Positions 7,101 through 14,097 of a stretch of 16,990 nucleotides of DNA are shown one piece after another. A program made the position numbers and the translations under genes. The notes under the pieces were generated by a model. The model was not told the DNA's origin, did not search any database, and saw nothing but the letters and a program-made list of their open reading frames with translations. This stretch comes from Planctomycetota bacterium (GTDB lineage Bacteria > Planctomycetota > SZUA-567): positions 1 through 16,990 of the forward strand of contig JAITKH010000424.1 of NCBI GenBank assembly GCA_031278535.1. Direction: 5' to 3'. Each line of letters opens with the position of its first letter. Positions within the stretch are counted from its first letter, which is position 1.

Positions 7101-8883
7101 CATCCGCCCGGCCGCGGGGATTGTCCGTAAGAAGCCCCGTGGCGGTTGCCGACGTAATCCCGCCTTCTATTCCCCCGTCGATGGTGAAGTTCAGGGCGGC
7201 CAGGGACAATTCGTCCCGGAAAAAATTATAGGTAAGCCGGGTTTCCTGGTTGATGACGCGCACGGCTTCCGACCAGGGAGTCGCCGGAAGCGCGAGTTCG
7301 GTATCGGCGAAACGAATTTCCGCCGCCGCCTCGTCCTTCCCCGAAACGGTGGCGGCGAGGCCGCCGTGGAGCGTCAGGCGTACAGGCTCGCCGCCGATTT
7401 GCGGCACCCGCAGGGAAACGGGCGTCCTCGTCATCGACAGGCTGGATTTCAGATCGAAGGCGTCGCCGACGTCGGCCGTTGCTTTCAAGACGGTTCCGGC
7501 CAGGCCGACTTCCGCCTCAATGCCGCTCGCGGCCTCGCGAATGCCAAGATCGCCTTCCGAAAATTCGACGCTCACCGTCGGCGCGAGGACGGAACCATGT
7601 CCCGCCGGGACCGATATCCGGCCGGAGAACCGGCCTTTTCCGGTCAGCCCCGGGAGCCGGGGCGGCGCCATCCCCAGATCGCCCAGGAAAGCGGAAACGG
7701 CGGCGAAGTCAAGACCGCCGGAAAACTCCGCCGCTGCGGCCGGAAAGCCGCCCGCAGCCAGGGCGGCGATTCCCTCGAATCGGCCCCGCCCTTCCAAGGT
7801 GGCCGCCGCGCTGGTCAGCGCCGCGTCGGAAAAGGTTATGCTGTCCTGATCGGGCGCGTATTCGGCGGCGAGATCGAGTTTGCTGTCCGGCAGCCGGAGG
7901 CGCCTTCCCAGTCCCGGATCGGCTTCGGCGCCGGTCAAGGCAAAACCGGAAAGCGCCAGGATGGCCTTGCGGCCGGCGTAGGCCAGTTTGATTTTGCCGC
8001 TGACGGCGCCGGCGGGAAGCAGGTCGCCCAACCCGGCCTTTTTAAGCAGTTCGCCGGGGGCGAAGGCGACCGCATCGATCTCGAGCACGGCCTCGCCGTC
8101 TGGATTGAAGGCATTGTCCCGGATGAGGGCGGCCTTCCCGGACAGGACGAACTCGCCCTTCCCCGGATCATCCGGATAGGGGAGTATGCGGCCGGAAAGG
8201 ATGAACGGATCGTTCAGGGAGGCGCCGTCGATCTGGATGGCGTCAACGGCGATGTCCAGTGCCAGGTCTCTTTCGGCGTCGGAAAAGGACAGGTCGCCCC
8301 GGGTCAGGGTCACTCGATGGATTTCGACGGGAGGAAGCGCGGCCGGCGCGGACGTCCCTCCGTCGGCGAGGGCGGCCAGGCGGACGCGGGGCGACGCCTG
8401 ACCGGGAGGAGATCCCGTCGTCGCGAGGGCGGCCAGGCGGGAAAAATCGGGCAGATTGAGCGAACCGTCCTTTTCGCGCCGAACCGAGGCGGTGAACCCG
8501 GTTACCGCCAAGTTGCTGACGATGACGCGGCCGGACAGCAGGGCGGGCATGGACACGCTGGCGCGCACCTCGTCAATCCGAAGAAGCGCGGGAGAGGCGG
8601 GAACGCCCTTGTCGGCCTCCGGGGCCAGGGTGACGCCCTCGACAATCACGCTGCCGTTCCAGCCAAACCCAAGATTCCTGAAATCCAGATCCATGCCAAG
8701 CGTTTCCCTGGCTTGGGTTTTGGCGATTCCCCGGATTGTATCGACAGGCAGGATATGGGGCAGGAAATAGATGGCGGCGGCGAACAGGACGAACAATACC
8801 ACGATGACGGCAAATGCCTTCTTGAGACCTCTGTGCCTTTTGGCGGGCAGGTGTTGCCGTGCTTCGGTCGGGATGTCTTCCAT
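4135..8883 (-). CDS. Giant AsmA-like envelope protein (1582 aa)
   Basis: ATG 8883 follows a GGAG ribosome-binding site (CAGGAGAATCGCC). A basic N-terminus and one membrane helix (about residues 22-44) anchor the protein in the inner membrane. The rest, almost 1500 residues, is a long run of alternating hydrophobic/polar beta-strand-like sequence facing the periplasm. The segment after the helix (VDTIRGIAKTQA, then FRNLGFGWNGSVIVEGVTLA and VIVSNLAVTG) is typical of AsmA-type N-termini. Family members such as AsmA, TamB and YhdP are thought to form hydrophobic grooves bridging inner and outer membrane for phospholipid transport; that function is inferred here. The last 45 residues are a Gln/Pro/Glu-rich tail. 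It is a single gene, divergent from dctP across 722 bp, and 94 bp upstream of the FlgM-like unit without an obvious terminator between. Confidence 0.85.
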   Translation of the reverse strand: MEDIPTEARQHLPAKRHRGLKKAFAVIVVLFVLFAAAIYFLPHILPVDTIRGIAKTQARETLGMDLDFRNLGFGWNGSVIVEGVTLAPEADKGVPASPALLRIDEVRASVSMPALLSGRVIVSNLAVTGFTASVRREKDGSLNLPDFSRLAALATTGSPPGQASPRVRLAALADGGTSAPAALPPVEIHRVTLTRGDLSFSDAERDLALDIAVDAIQIDGASLNDPFILSGRILPYPDDPGKGEFVLSGKAALIRDNAFNPDGEAVLEIDAVAFAPGELLKKAGLGDLLPAGAVSGKIKLAYAGRKAILALSGFALTGAEADPGLGRRLRLPDSKLDLAAEYAPDQDSITFSDAALTSAAATLEGRGRFEGIAALAAGGFPAAAAEFSGGLDFAAVSAFLGDLGMAPPRLPGLTGKGRFSGRISVPAGHGSVLAPTVSVEFSEGDLGIREAASGIEAEVGLAGTVLKATADVGDAFDLKSSLSMTRTPVSLRVPQIGGEPVRLTLHGGLAATVSGKDEAAAEIRFADTELALPATPWSEAVRVINQETRLTYNFFRDELSLAALNFTIDGGIEGGITSATATGLLTDNPRGRADVRFSARLERLAQLLRPLFPPEIETLAGNAAGDGAIVLENGKTRVNVKTELEGAGLALGLAQGAAGAKFEKIAVSVAAGADVVNPSAVSVEALEVDNAGALVDFRTRDGDFAVAGRIGATRLQSSGRLHAGNLLVELSRLEIDGQEFVFAIDQDGKRTAGLAIGRTRASFGSEGVVAPLSGEGDFRIPSLAAETERLVFSRLGDGQRRDDSDFGKIRLDLGLEGYVGSEKRQAITLRAASFRSRPLAANARGRADLSGGELAMQYAAAVAPSELTSLFGFLELPPALLSQAKASGEFVWNGSSAVSKGMFQGELKLTTGEVNPFEMNHEIAAGYKADTGTVSLNVRRLDGVVKSGSGEPALSLAAAPAVFSLRRGDAQGTLDIDFRGSAGAGRTMILGLIGLFPHLRDYSNLVYESQMGGIYETRLRLQGNGAKSLALHLSGIWQGAALSIGDTRHIAEAGKLGAAMEGEYSFAENRLHLSKLVFQSDSGQIQALGTADIVLIAGADAIPTGLAAINLGFRFRAIDLARTALVFPGILAPEMGLKGSVEGAIGMSGNVSAVRIGEGKVTFRDFQIRLGENDLSAPAGTAGLDATLSIRLERAAAVQAADSPYAPLRFVDIADGAASLAGAVLDGKPIEVLRCEFQLEDGLFTLKSGEARLGGQEDGEASASGRIDFKPAAPAVTLRLAGRNIPLSQVNSQLADYLSFGKGILNLPAEIGQTAGVSFSGFSEDGILGTLRLDNFTFATGPVSLTTGPILNSELDKARGLMHQEVTEGNKSRTITLTSVSGMAVAAGDGVISFPAEHPINVVGDNTGDFRVQGIVSADHSMNMDFYVVGKLENLIGFSLPNIIPNLRSGTDEEKRGFMAKMNQNAAKGHYMVNVSGNLERPNLSGIGLLAGRFVTDIVAAAPAQVIGGVLNLARDAPGAIIGAPGNIGRNLGRVFGLERHNEEAGTGAEANQATPEQVQPQPDQPQQHQQRGLRLPFPLIR

Positions 8884-9185
8884 GGCGATTCTCCTGGCTG
8901 ACAGATTCCTCGTTACTCGCTATTTTCAACCGGAAGCGTATCGGCGCAAGGAAAAACCGGCGGGTTGCCAGCGCAAACGCCCTGTCCGCGGCAAATCCCG
9001 GGAAAGAACCGGCGAGGAAAAGACAAAGGCTCGCGCAGCTAAATTTTCAATAATACCGCCATGTTTTGCGAACAATAGTGCCTGAAAACGCCGCCGGAAA
9101 GTTTGGCGCTTTTGAACTATCCCATGCAAACGGGGGTATTGAGATGCGCAACTCCCGGGGAAAAAACCAGGGATCGGGAAAAGTT

Positions 9186-9213
9186 TTGACATTGGCTCCG
9201 GTCGTAATATAAT
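9186..9213 (+). promoter_or_regulatory. dctP: Consensus sigma-70 promoter upstream of dctP
   Basis: TTGACA (9186-9191), 16 nt, then TATAAT (9208-9213): both hexamers match the sigma-70 consensus perfectly. The start would be near 9220, leaving a leader of about 385 nt before dctP at 9606. Such a strong core promoter ahead of a transporter operon usually implies control by a repressor or within the leader. The inverted repeat at 9239-9272 is well placed for that. Confidence 0.75.
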
Positions 9214-9238
9214 TCGCGAGGCGCCAAACGTCGTCTAT

Positions 9239-9272
9239 AATTGTGTAATTTTCCCTACGAAAATTCACAATT
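9239..9272 (+). promoter_or_regulatory. Near-perfect inverted repeat / hairpin after the dctP promoter
   Basis: AATTGTG (9239-9245) pairs with CACAATT (9266-9272). After one bulged T, AATTTTC (9247-9253) pairs with GAAAATT (9259-9265), giving 14 bp around a 5-nt loop. It begins about 20 nt after the predicted start site. It could be a repressor operator or a leader hairpin. A related sequence occurs at 16829-16864, also upstream of a plus-strand start. Confidence 0.55.
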
Positions 9273-9557
9273 TCGAATGACGTTCGGCATATCGTCATGC
9301 AGATCGCATTGTTGGAAAATATTCCCCGCACCCGCATATCCCTGTACACCAGAGGGGTGTGTGCGTAGGCACGGGCAGGGGCAACCCCTTCCGCGCCGCC
9401 GGGGAATGATTTATCCTGTCCGCAACGCGACAGAGTTCTTTTTGCGGCTATGCCGCCCGCGAAATGAAGGGCATGATATCCGGCAGTGCTGTGTTGGCGC
9501 CAATTCTTGTTGTTATTGTATTTGCGGCGTGACGGAGAATGAGCGATGCCAGGGTTT

Positions 9558-9591
9558 GGCGGGCGATCAACAGTCCCGCCGTACCGGCGGG
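9558..9591 (+). promoter_or_regulatory. Mutually exclusive stems beside the dctP ribosome-binding site
   Basis: CCCGCC (9575-9580) can pair either with GGCGGG upstream (9558-9563) or with GGCGGG downstream (9586-9591). The downstream form is extended to 7 bp with a 3-nt loop (9575-9581 with 9585-9591). The downstream stem ends 4 nt before the GGAG of the dctP ribosome-binding site (9596-9599). Such competing stems can tune translation initiation; this role is inferred from layout only. Confidence 0.4.
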
Positions 9592-9605
9592 AAAAGGAGA
9601 AGGAC

Positions 9606-10625
9606 ATGATTAAGCGTCTGTCGGCGGCGATAATCGCGGCCGCATTGGGGATGTACGTTTTTTCTCTTGCCGGCCAAGCCGAAGCCGGACAGATATCCTT
9701 CAAAATGGTGGGCAACAATTCGTCCGCCCTGTCCACCGAGGCGACCAGGAAGATAGCCGCCGCCATCGGGGAAAAGTCAAACGGCGATCTCAAGCCCGTC
9801 CTTTATCTCGAAGGCCAGCTGGGGGACAACGACGAAGACCTCTGCACCGGCGTCTCGGAAGGAAATTACGAAGTGCTGCTGAATGCCGAGATGTTGTTCA
9901 ACTGGGCGCTGCCGGATTGGATGTCGCTATTCAACATGGCATTCATTTTCGACAGCCAGCAGCATTTGCAGAACTTCTGGAACAGTGATATCGGTTCGGA
10001 TTTGACCGGGCGTCTTCGCGAAAAATACAACGTATACGCCTATATCAAGACCATAGCGCTCCGCGGCCCCCGTTATCTGACGGCCAACAGGGAAATCCGC
10101 GGCGTTGCCGACATTGAGGGCGTCAAACTGCGCACGCCCAACAACACCGGCGTCATCGCCTCCTGGAAAGCCGCCGGCGCCAACGTCACGCCGGTCGCCT
10201 GGGGCGAATTGTTCGGCGCCCTGCAAAGCGGCATCGTCAGCGCCCAGGAGAATCCCCTCGCCAACATCGAACAGGCGGGCCTGTTCCAGGTCCAGAAATA
10301 TCTCATGCAGACGGAGCATCAATATACCAATTTCTTCCTGTATTTTTACGGCCCCTGGTGGGAAACGCTGAGTCCCGCGCATCAGGCCATTATCGGCGAG
10401 GCCATAGATGCCGGTTTTGCCTGGCACAATGAACAGGTCAACGCCGAGGATGAACGGCTCCTCGCCAGTTTCAAGGACAAGGGCATGATTTTCATTCCCA
10501 AGAACCAAATCGACATCGAATCCTTCAAGAAGAGGATTGTTCCCGCTCTTCTTGAAGAGTACAAGGAAACCTACCCTGCGGGCGCCTACGAACGGATTCA
10601 ATCGCTCAGGCCTCGTGTTCCGTAA
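9606..10625 (+). CDS. dctP: TRAP transporter solute-binding protein (DctP family)
   Basis: This 339-aa periplasmic protein captures an organic acid and delivers it to the DctQM permease. ATG 9606 follows GGAG at 6-nt spacing and begins a clear signal peptide (basic MIKR, hydrophobic core, probable cleavage after AEA, residue 27). DctP hallmarks are the arginines R153/R156 (ALRGPRYLT), R176 in EGVKLRTPNN (the arginine that normally clamps the ligand carboxylate), and ELFGALQSGIVSAQENP (201-217). Length fits the family. The stop codon lies inside a perfect 15-bp hairpin that may set the dose of binding protein over permease. The ligand is unknown; the CoA ligase downstream suggests an aryl or related carboxylate. 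Confidence 0.93.
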   Translation: MIKRLSAAIIAAALGMYVFSLAGQAEAGQISFKMVGNNSSALSTEATRKIAAAIGEKSNGDLKPVLYLEGQLGDNDEDLCTGVSEGNYEVLLNAEMLFNWALPDWMSLFNMAFIFDSQQHLQNFWNSDIGSDLTGRLREKYNVYAYIKTIALRGPRYLTANREIRGVADIEGVKLRTPNNTGVIASWKAAGANVTPVAWGELFGALQSGIVSAQENPLANIEQAGLFQVQKYLMQTEHQYTNFFLYFYGPWWETLSPAHQAIIGEAIDAGFAWHNEQVNAEDERLLASFKDKGMIFIPKNQIDIESFKKRIVPALLEEYKETYPAGAYERIQSLRPRVP

Positions 10626-10653
10626 GGTCTCAGGCTTTGCCTGAGACCTTACG
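10621..10653 (+). terminator. Perfect 15-bp hairpin overlapping the dctP stop codon
   Basis: The arms 10621-10635 and 10639-10653 are perfectly complementary, with a TTT loop; the TAA stop of dctP lies in the left arm. No T-run follows, so this is more likely a partial attenuator or 3'-end stabiliser of dctP mRNA than a full terminator. Intercistronic hairpins often explain excess binding protein over membrane subunits. Confidence 0.6.
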
Positions 10654-10716
10654 GGGAGTGTCCCGGTTCATCCGGTTTCTACCTGCGGGGAAGCGAATTC
10701 CCCTCTGGCATCGGAG
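10621..10716 (+). repeat. Intercistronic repeat, copy 1
   Basis: Bases 10666-10716 match the reverse complement of 15979-16029 at 42 of 51 positions without gaps. Blocks GGGGAAGCGAAT and GGCATCGGAG are identical and spaced by 8 nt in both. A weaker match (about 27 of 40) extends back to 10621, so the element is about 97 bp. It fills most of the dctP-dctQ gap and follows the transcription direction, as copy 2 does. The rest of the gap has a 7-bp hairpin (10748-10768) and an A-run. No transposase or terminal inverted repeat is visible. Confidence 0.65.
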
Positions 10717-10822
10717 GTCAATCCCGGAACAAACGGACTTCAGAATTTGGAAAGCTTGAGACTTTCCAGACCACCAGGTAAAAAAAATCAAAATCCATAC
10801 GCATTCCCGGGGAACAGCTTTT

Positions 10823-11464
10823 ATGCCGCCGGAAAAGAGCGCGGAAGGCGTCGGGGCGCCAATCGGCAAGAAACAGGGCCTGTCGAAAATCGCCGCCGTA
10901 TCCGGAAAAGCAGCTTCAATCCTCGAGCAAATCGTCAGATGGCTCGCGATCGCCATAGTGATTGTCCTGGTTTGCTCAATCTTTTTCCAGGTTGCGCGTC
11001 GAACGTTGACGGGGAAATCCATTGTGGAATTGGAAGAGCTCTCCATCGTTCTCGCCGCCTGGGTTGCGTTTCTCACCGTGGCCTATGCCGTGCGCCGGCA
11101 AGTGCATGTGCGGATAGAGATTTTTATTGAAAGGCTGCCGTTTTTTCTCCGGAACGCGACGGAATTGGCAATCAATGCGGCAATCCTCGCAACCACGGCG
11201 ATATTGGTGTATTACGGGTACCGCCTGGCGGCGAGAAAAATCATGGTGCCGATGACCGTGCTTCCTGTCCACCAGGGGTTCTGGTATTTCGCCTTTCCGG
11301 CGGGCATGGGCCTTGCCGCGCTTTTCATGATTGACAACGTGATTCAGATACTGAACCGCTTCCACACCCGCAAACCGTATCGATCGGCGGATTCGTCGGC
11401 GGAGGCGACGGCGGGAAATCCCGGGGAACCTCCGGCCGGAATCATGGGAAAGGGCGGGAATTAG
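10823..11464 (+). CDS. dctQ: TRAP transporter small permease subunit (DctQ)
   Basis: This 213-aa protein has the four membrane helices expected of DctQ, at about residues 36-58, 72-92, 112-135 and 151-176. Between helices 1 and 2 lies the usual amphipathic segment, including FQVARRTLTGKSIVELEEL, which resembles the family's conserved turn. DctQ pairs with DctM in the inner membrane to form the Na+-driven TRAP carrier. The N-terminal 30 residues and C-terminal 35 residues are longer and more polar than in many homologues. ATG 10823 has only a weak purine-rich site (GGGGAA) upstream; a later start cannot be excluded. It begins 197 bp after dctP, past hairpins and a repeat, and ends one nucleotide before dctM. 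Confidence 0.9.
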   Translation: MPPEKSAEGVGAPIGKKQGLSKIAAVSGKAASILEQIVRWLAIAIVIVLVCSIFFQVARRTLTGKSIVELEELSIVLAAWVAFLTVAYAVRRQVHVRIEIFIERLPFFLRNATELAINAAILATTAILVYYGYRLAARKIMVPMTVLPVHQGFWYFAFPAGMGLAALFMIDNVIQILNRFHTRKPYRSADSSAEATAGNPGEPPAGIMGKGGN

Positions 11465-11465
11465 C

Positions 11466-12746
11466 ATGTGGGTCGTCATTTTTTTCGTACTCCTCATCGG
11501 CTTTGGCGTCCCTGTGGGCTTTTCCATGGCGCTGAACTCGGTAGGCTACATTTTATATACAGGATCCACCGGCTTGACCATGGTGCCGCAAGCCATGATC
11601 AGCGGCGTTTCGTCCTATACCATGCTTGCCATTCCCTTTTTCATGCTGGTCGGCGAGTTGATGAACAGCAGCGGCATCACCAAGCGCATTTTCCGTTTCG
11701 CCAGTTGCCTGGTGGGTCATGTCACCGGAGGCCTCGGTCACGTGAATGTGTTGTCGAGCATGATCTTCGCCGGCATGTCGGGAGCAGCCGTCGCCGATTG
11801 CGCCGGTCTCGGCGTGATTGAAATTAAAGCCATGCGGGATGCGGGATTCGACACCGACTTTTCCGTGGGCGTCACCGCCGCATCCTCCATCATCGGCCCC
11901 ATCATCCCGCCCAGCAGTCCCATGGTCCTGTTCGGCATCGCCGGGAGCGTGTCCATAGGCTCCCTGTTCATGGGGGGCATCACAGCCGGCATTCTGGTGG
12001 GCTTAGTCATGATGATCACCGTCTACGTCATTGCCCGCAGACGAAACTATCCCAAAAACCCCCCGGCGAATTTTTCGCAAATCATCAACGCTTTTGGCGC
12101 GGCCCTTCCCGCCCTGTTGTCGCCGATTATCCTGGTGGGAGGCATTCTCTCCGGCTATTTCACGCCGACGGAAGCGGCCGCGGTAGCCGTTTTCTACTCC
12201 CTTTTTGTCGGCCTGTTCGTCTATCGGGAATTGAAGCCCCGGGACATTGTCCGCGTCCTGACGATTGGCATCGAAAACCTCGGCATGGTCATGCTGCTTA
12301 TGGCCACCGGCAAGGCGTTCGCTTGGGTTCTGGGCATGGAAAAAATTGCCGAGGCGGCAACCGGGGCCATGTTCGGCATCAGTTCCAGCCCCTGGATTAT
12401 CATCCTGTTGATCAACCTGCTGTGGCTTTTCATGGGCACCTTTATGGAAACGAACGCCAGCATTTTGATTCTGACCCCAATCCTTATGCCGATTGCGGCG
12501 CAAATCGGCTGGCATCCCGTCCATTTCGGCGTGACCATGATTTTCGCCCTGATGATTGGCCTGCTCACGCCGCCCATGGCCATCTGCCTCTTCATCACCT
12601 CGAAAATCGGAGGCATCAGTTTCCAGCGCGCCTTCAAAGCCGTGACGCCTTACTACATCGGGCTTCTGGTGGTCCTGTTCCTGATCAATGTTTTTCCTGA
12701 AATCGTCCTGGCGGTGCCCCGCTTCCTGCTGGGAACCGCATTCTGA
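11466..12746 (+). CDS. dctM: TRAP transporter large permease subunit (DctM)
   Basis: The 426-aa protein is almost entirely hydrophobic, with about a dozen membrane helices, and matches DctM length. Typical features are GVPVGFSMAL near the N-terminus, IPFFMLVGELMNSSGI (about 57-72), a FAGMSGAAVADCAGLG stretch, ASSIIGPIIPPSSPMVLFG, GYFTPTEAAAVAVFYSL and, near the end, LIGLLTPPMAICLF. DctM forms the substrate- and Na+-conducting elevator domain. The single-nucleotide gap to dctQ implies coupled translation and equal amounts of the two subunits. It is followed after 43 bp by the CoA ligase gene, so the transporter and activating enzyme appear co-transcribed. No truncation or missing segment is seen. 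Confidence 0.95.
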   Translation: MWVVIFFVLLIGFGVPVGFSMALNSVGYILYTGSTGLTMVPQAMISGVSSYTMLAIPFFMLVGELMNSSGITKRIFRFASCLVGHVTGGLGHVNVLSSMIFAGMSGAAVADCAGLGVIEIKAMRDAGFDTDFSVGVTAASSIIGPIIPPSSPMVLFGIAGSVSIGSLFMGGITAGILVGLVMMITVYVIARRRNYPKNPPANFSQIINAFGAALPALLSPIILVGGILSGYFTPTEAAAVAVFYSLFVGLFVYRELKPRDIVRVLTIGIENLGMVMLLMATGKAFAWVLGMEKIAEAATGAMFGISSSPWIIILLINLLWLFMGTFMETNASILILTPILMPIAAQIGWHPVHFGVTMIFALMIGLLTPPMAICLFITSKIGGISFQRAFKAVTPYYIGLLVVLFLINVFPEIVLAVPRFLLGTAF

Positions 12747-12789
12747 CACGCGCCAGAGGGCCGATGGAGCGCATAACGGGAGACATGCA

Positions 12790-14070
12790 ATGCGGGAAGA
12801 CATGTTGCAGCCGGACATCGAGACTATGTCCCGCGATCAACTGGCCGGGCTCCAACTGGCCCGCCTGAAGGAGATCGCGCGGTATGTCTACAAGCGGAAC
12901 GCGGCTTGGCGGAATCGCTTCGCCGAAGCCGGCGTGGCTCCAGAGGACATCGGGGAACTTTCCGATCTCCAGAAACTCCCGATGCTTGACAAAGAGGGGC
13001 TCCGGCTTGCCTATCCCGACGCCCTGCTTTGCGAGGACAGGCAAAGCATCAGGGAATTGCACATGTCATCCGGATCATCCGGCACTCCCATAGCCATGCT
13101 CTACAACCAGGACGACCTCGACCAATGGGCCGAATGCATGGCCCGTTGTTACCGCATGGCGGGCTGCCGCCCCGGCGATCCCATTCAGATCACCCCGTCC
13201 TTCGGGCTGTTCAACGGCGGCTTCGGCATGTATCACGGAGCGCGAAGGGCCGGCCTCTTCGTCATCCCGACCGGCGCCGGCAACACCGCCCGGCAAATCA
13301 AGCTGGCTCGCGATTTTCACACCCGGATTTTCACCGGCGTCGTTTCCTACGGCGTCCGGGTCATTGAGGAATTGGAGAAACAGGGATTCGATCTCCCCGA
13401 TCTCGCCATCGGCATTTTCGGCGCCGAAACTTTTTCCGACAGCATGAAGCGGCGGATTTCCGAAAGATTGGGAGTGGAAGCCTTCGACATTTACGGCATG
13501 ACCGAAACCGGCGGAGTCGGAACGCTCGGGCAGGACTGTCCCGACCATTCCGGCATCCACCTCTGGGAGGATCATTACCTCGCCGAGATAATCGATCCGG
13601 CCAGCCGCGAGCCTGTCCCGGACGGAACGCCGGGCGAGCTTGTCGTCACCTCGCTCACACGATTGACGCTTCCGGTCATTCGCTTTCGCACCGGCGACCT
13701 GACCCGGGTCCTTTCCCGCGAGACCTGCGCCTGCGGCCGTACCCACCTCCGCCTCGCCCCCATCACCGGGCGGGTGGACGACATGCTTATTATCAAGGGG
13801 ATTAACTTCTTCCCGAGCCAGGTGGAACAGGCATTGCTGGAAATTCCCGGAGTCCTGCCGAACTACCAGATCATTATCGAGGAAACCCACGGAGTCAAGG
13901 ATGTGCGCATCAATGTCGAGGCCAAGCCGGACGTGACCGGTTTCATGGTGGAGAAGCACTTGAAGGAACGGCTCGGCTTTTCCCCGAAAGGCGACATTTT
14001 CCCTCCTGGCGGCCTTCCCCGGCAGGAGGGAAAGGCCGCCAGGGTCTTCCACCAGCCGGGGGCGGAATGA
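12790..14070 (+). CDS. paaK: Phenylacetate-CoA ligase family (PaaK-like) AMP-forming acyl-CoA ligase
   Basis: This 426-aa enzyme should activate a carboxylic acid to its CoA thioester through an acyl-adenylate. ATG 12790 follows GGGAG at about 8 nt; an in-frame extension back into dctM has no such site. Visible motifs are the phosphate loop SSGSSGTP (93-100), GAETFSDSMK (211-220), the adenylate motif YGMTETGG (235-242), RFRTGDLTR (298-306), the CACGR stretch (313-317), ITGRVDDMLIIKG (325-337) and a C-terminal catalytic lysine candidate K415 in EGKAARV. Length is normal for PaaK. The substrate may be phenylacetate, indoleacetate or another aryl acid; motifs alone do not decide. Its place behind the TRAP genes argues that it acts on the imported compound in the cytoplasm. 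Confidence 0.9.
   Translation: MREDMLQPDIETMSRDQLAGLQLARLKEIARYVYKRNAAWRNRFAEAGVAPEDIGELSDLQKLPMLDKEGLRLAYPDALLCEDRQSIRELHMSSGSSGTPIAMLYNQDDLDQWAECMARCYRMAGCRPGDPIQITPSFGLFNGGFGMYHGARRAGLFVIPTGAGNTARQIKLARDFHTRIFTGVVSYGVRVIEELEKQGFDLPDLAIGIFGAETFSDSMKRRISERLGVEAFDIYGMTETGGVGTLGQDCPDHSGIHLWEDHYLAEIIDPASREPVPDGTPGELVVTSLTRLTLPVIRFRTGDLTRVLSRETCACGRTHLRLAPITGRVDDMLIIKGINFFPSQVEQALLEIPGVLPNYQIIIEETHGVKDVRINVEAKPDVTGFMVEKHLKERLGFSPKGDIFPPGGLPRQEGKAARVFHQPGAE
13998..14043 (+). repeat. Two overlapping perfect inverted repeats inside the paaK 3' end
   Basis: TTTCCCTCCTG (13998-14008) pairs with 14023-14033 over 11 bp, and CCTGGCGGCCTT (14005-14016) pairs with 14032-14043 over 12 bp. The two stems share bases, so only one can form at a time. 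They lie in the codons just before and around the catalytic-lysine motif. Part may be coincidence of GC-rich codons, but two perfect stems in 46 bp is unusual. Confidence 0.45.
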
Positions 14071-14097
14071 AGCCGCCCCTCTTGGCTCCGGCGGTTT

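Larger units (their letters stand above)
8884..9605. other. 722-bp divergent regulatory region between the AsmA-like gene and dctP
   Basis: No convincing gene is seen. Open frames here have odd composition (Cys/Arg-rich), no conserved motif and no good start site. The right half contains a consensus plus-strand promoter (9186-9213), an inverted repeat (9239-9272), a hairpin ACACC-GGTGT (9346-9360), a 6-bp pair AGGGGT...ACCCCT within about 9352-9390, a GCGGC-TAT-GCCGC hairpin near 9446-9458, and alternative stems beside the dctP start (9558-9591). A GTTTGGCGC word occurs inverted on both sides of the promoter. A promoter for the minus-strand AsmA-like gene must lie in 8884-9185, but I found only weak candidates. 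Confidence 0.6.

Noticed and set aside
6718..8901. 727-codon plus-strand open frame opposite the AsmA-like gene
   Set aside because: Composition (Gly/Arg/Gln-rich) and lack of any domain mark it as a shadow; the minus-strand frame has a ribosome-binding site, membrane anchor and AsmA-like sequence.
9239..9272. Rex or CRP/FNR operator
   Set aside because: The half-sites TTGTG and CACAA resemble both, but Rex sites need about a 4-nt and CRP sites a 6-nt spacer; here the arms are about 20 nt apart.
9241..9609. Open frame of about 120 codons in the dctP leader
   Set aside because: Cys/Arg-rich without recognisable features, crosses the inverted repeat and the dctP ribosome-binding site, and has no convincing start signal.
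12688..12789. Upstream start for paaK inside dctM
   Set aside because: It would overlap dctM by about 60 nt with no ribosome-binding site and no family-like residues; ATG 12790 has GGGAG at normal spacing.
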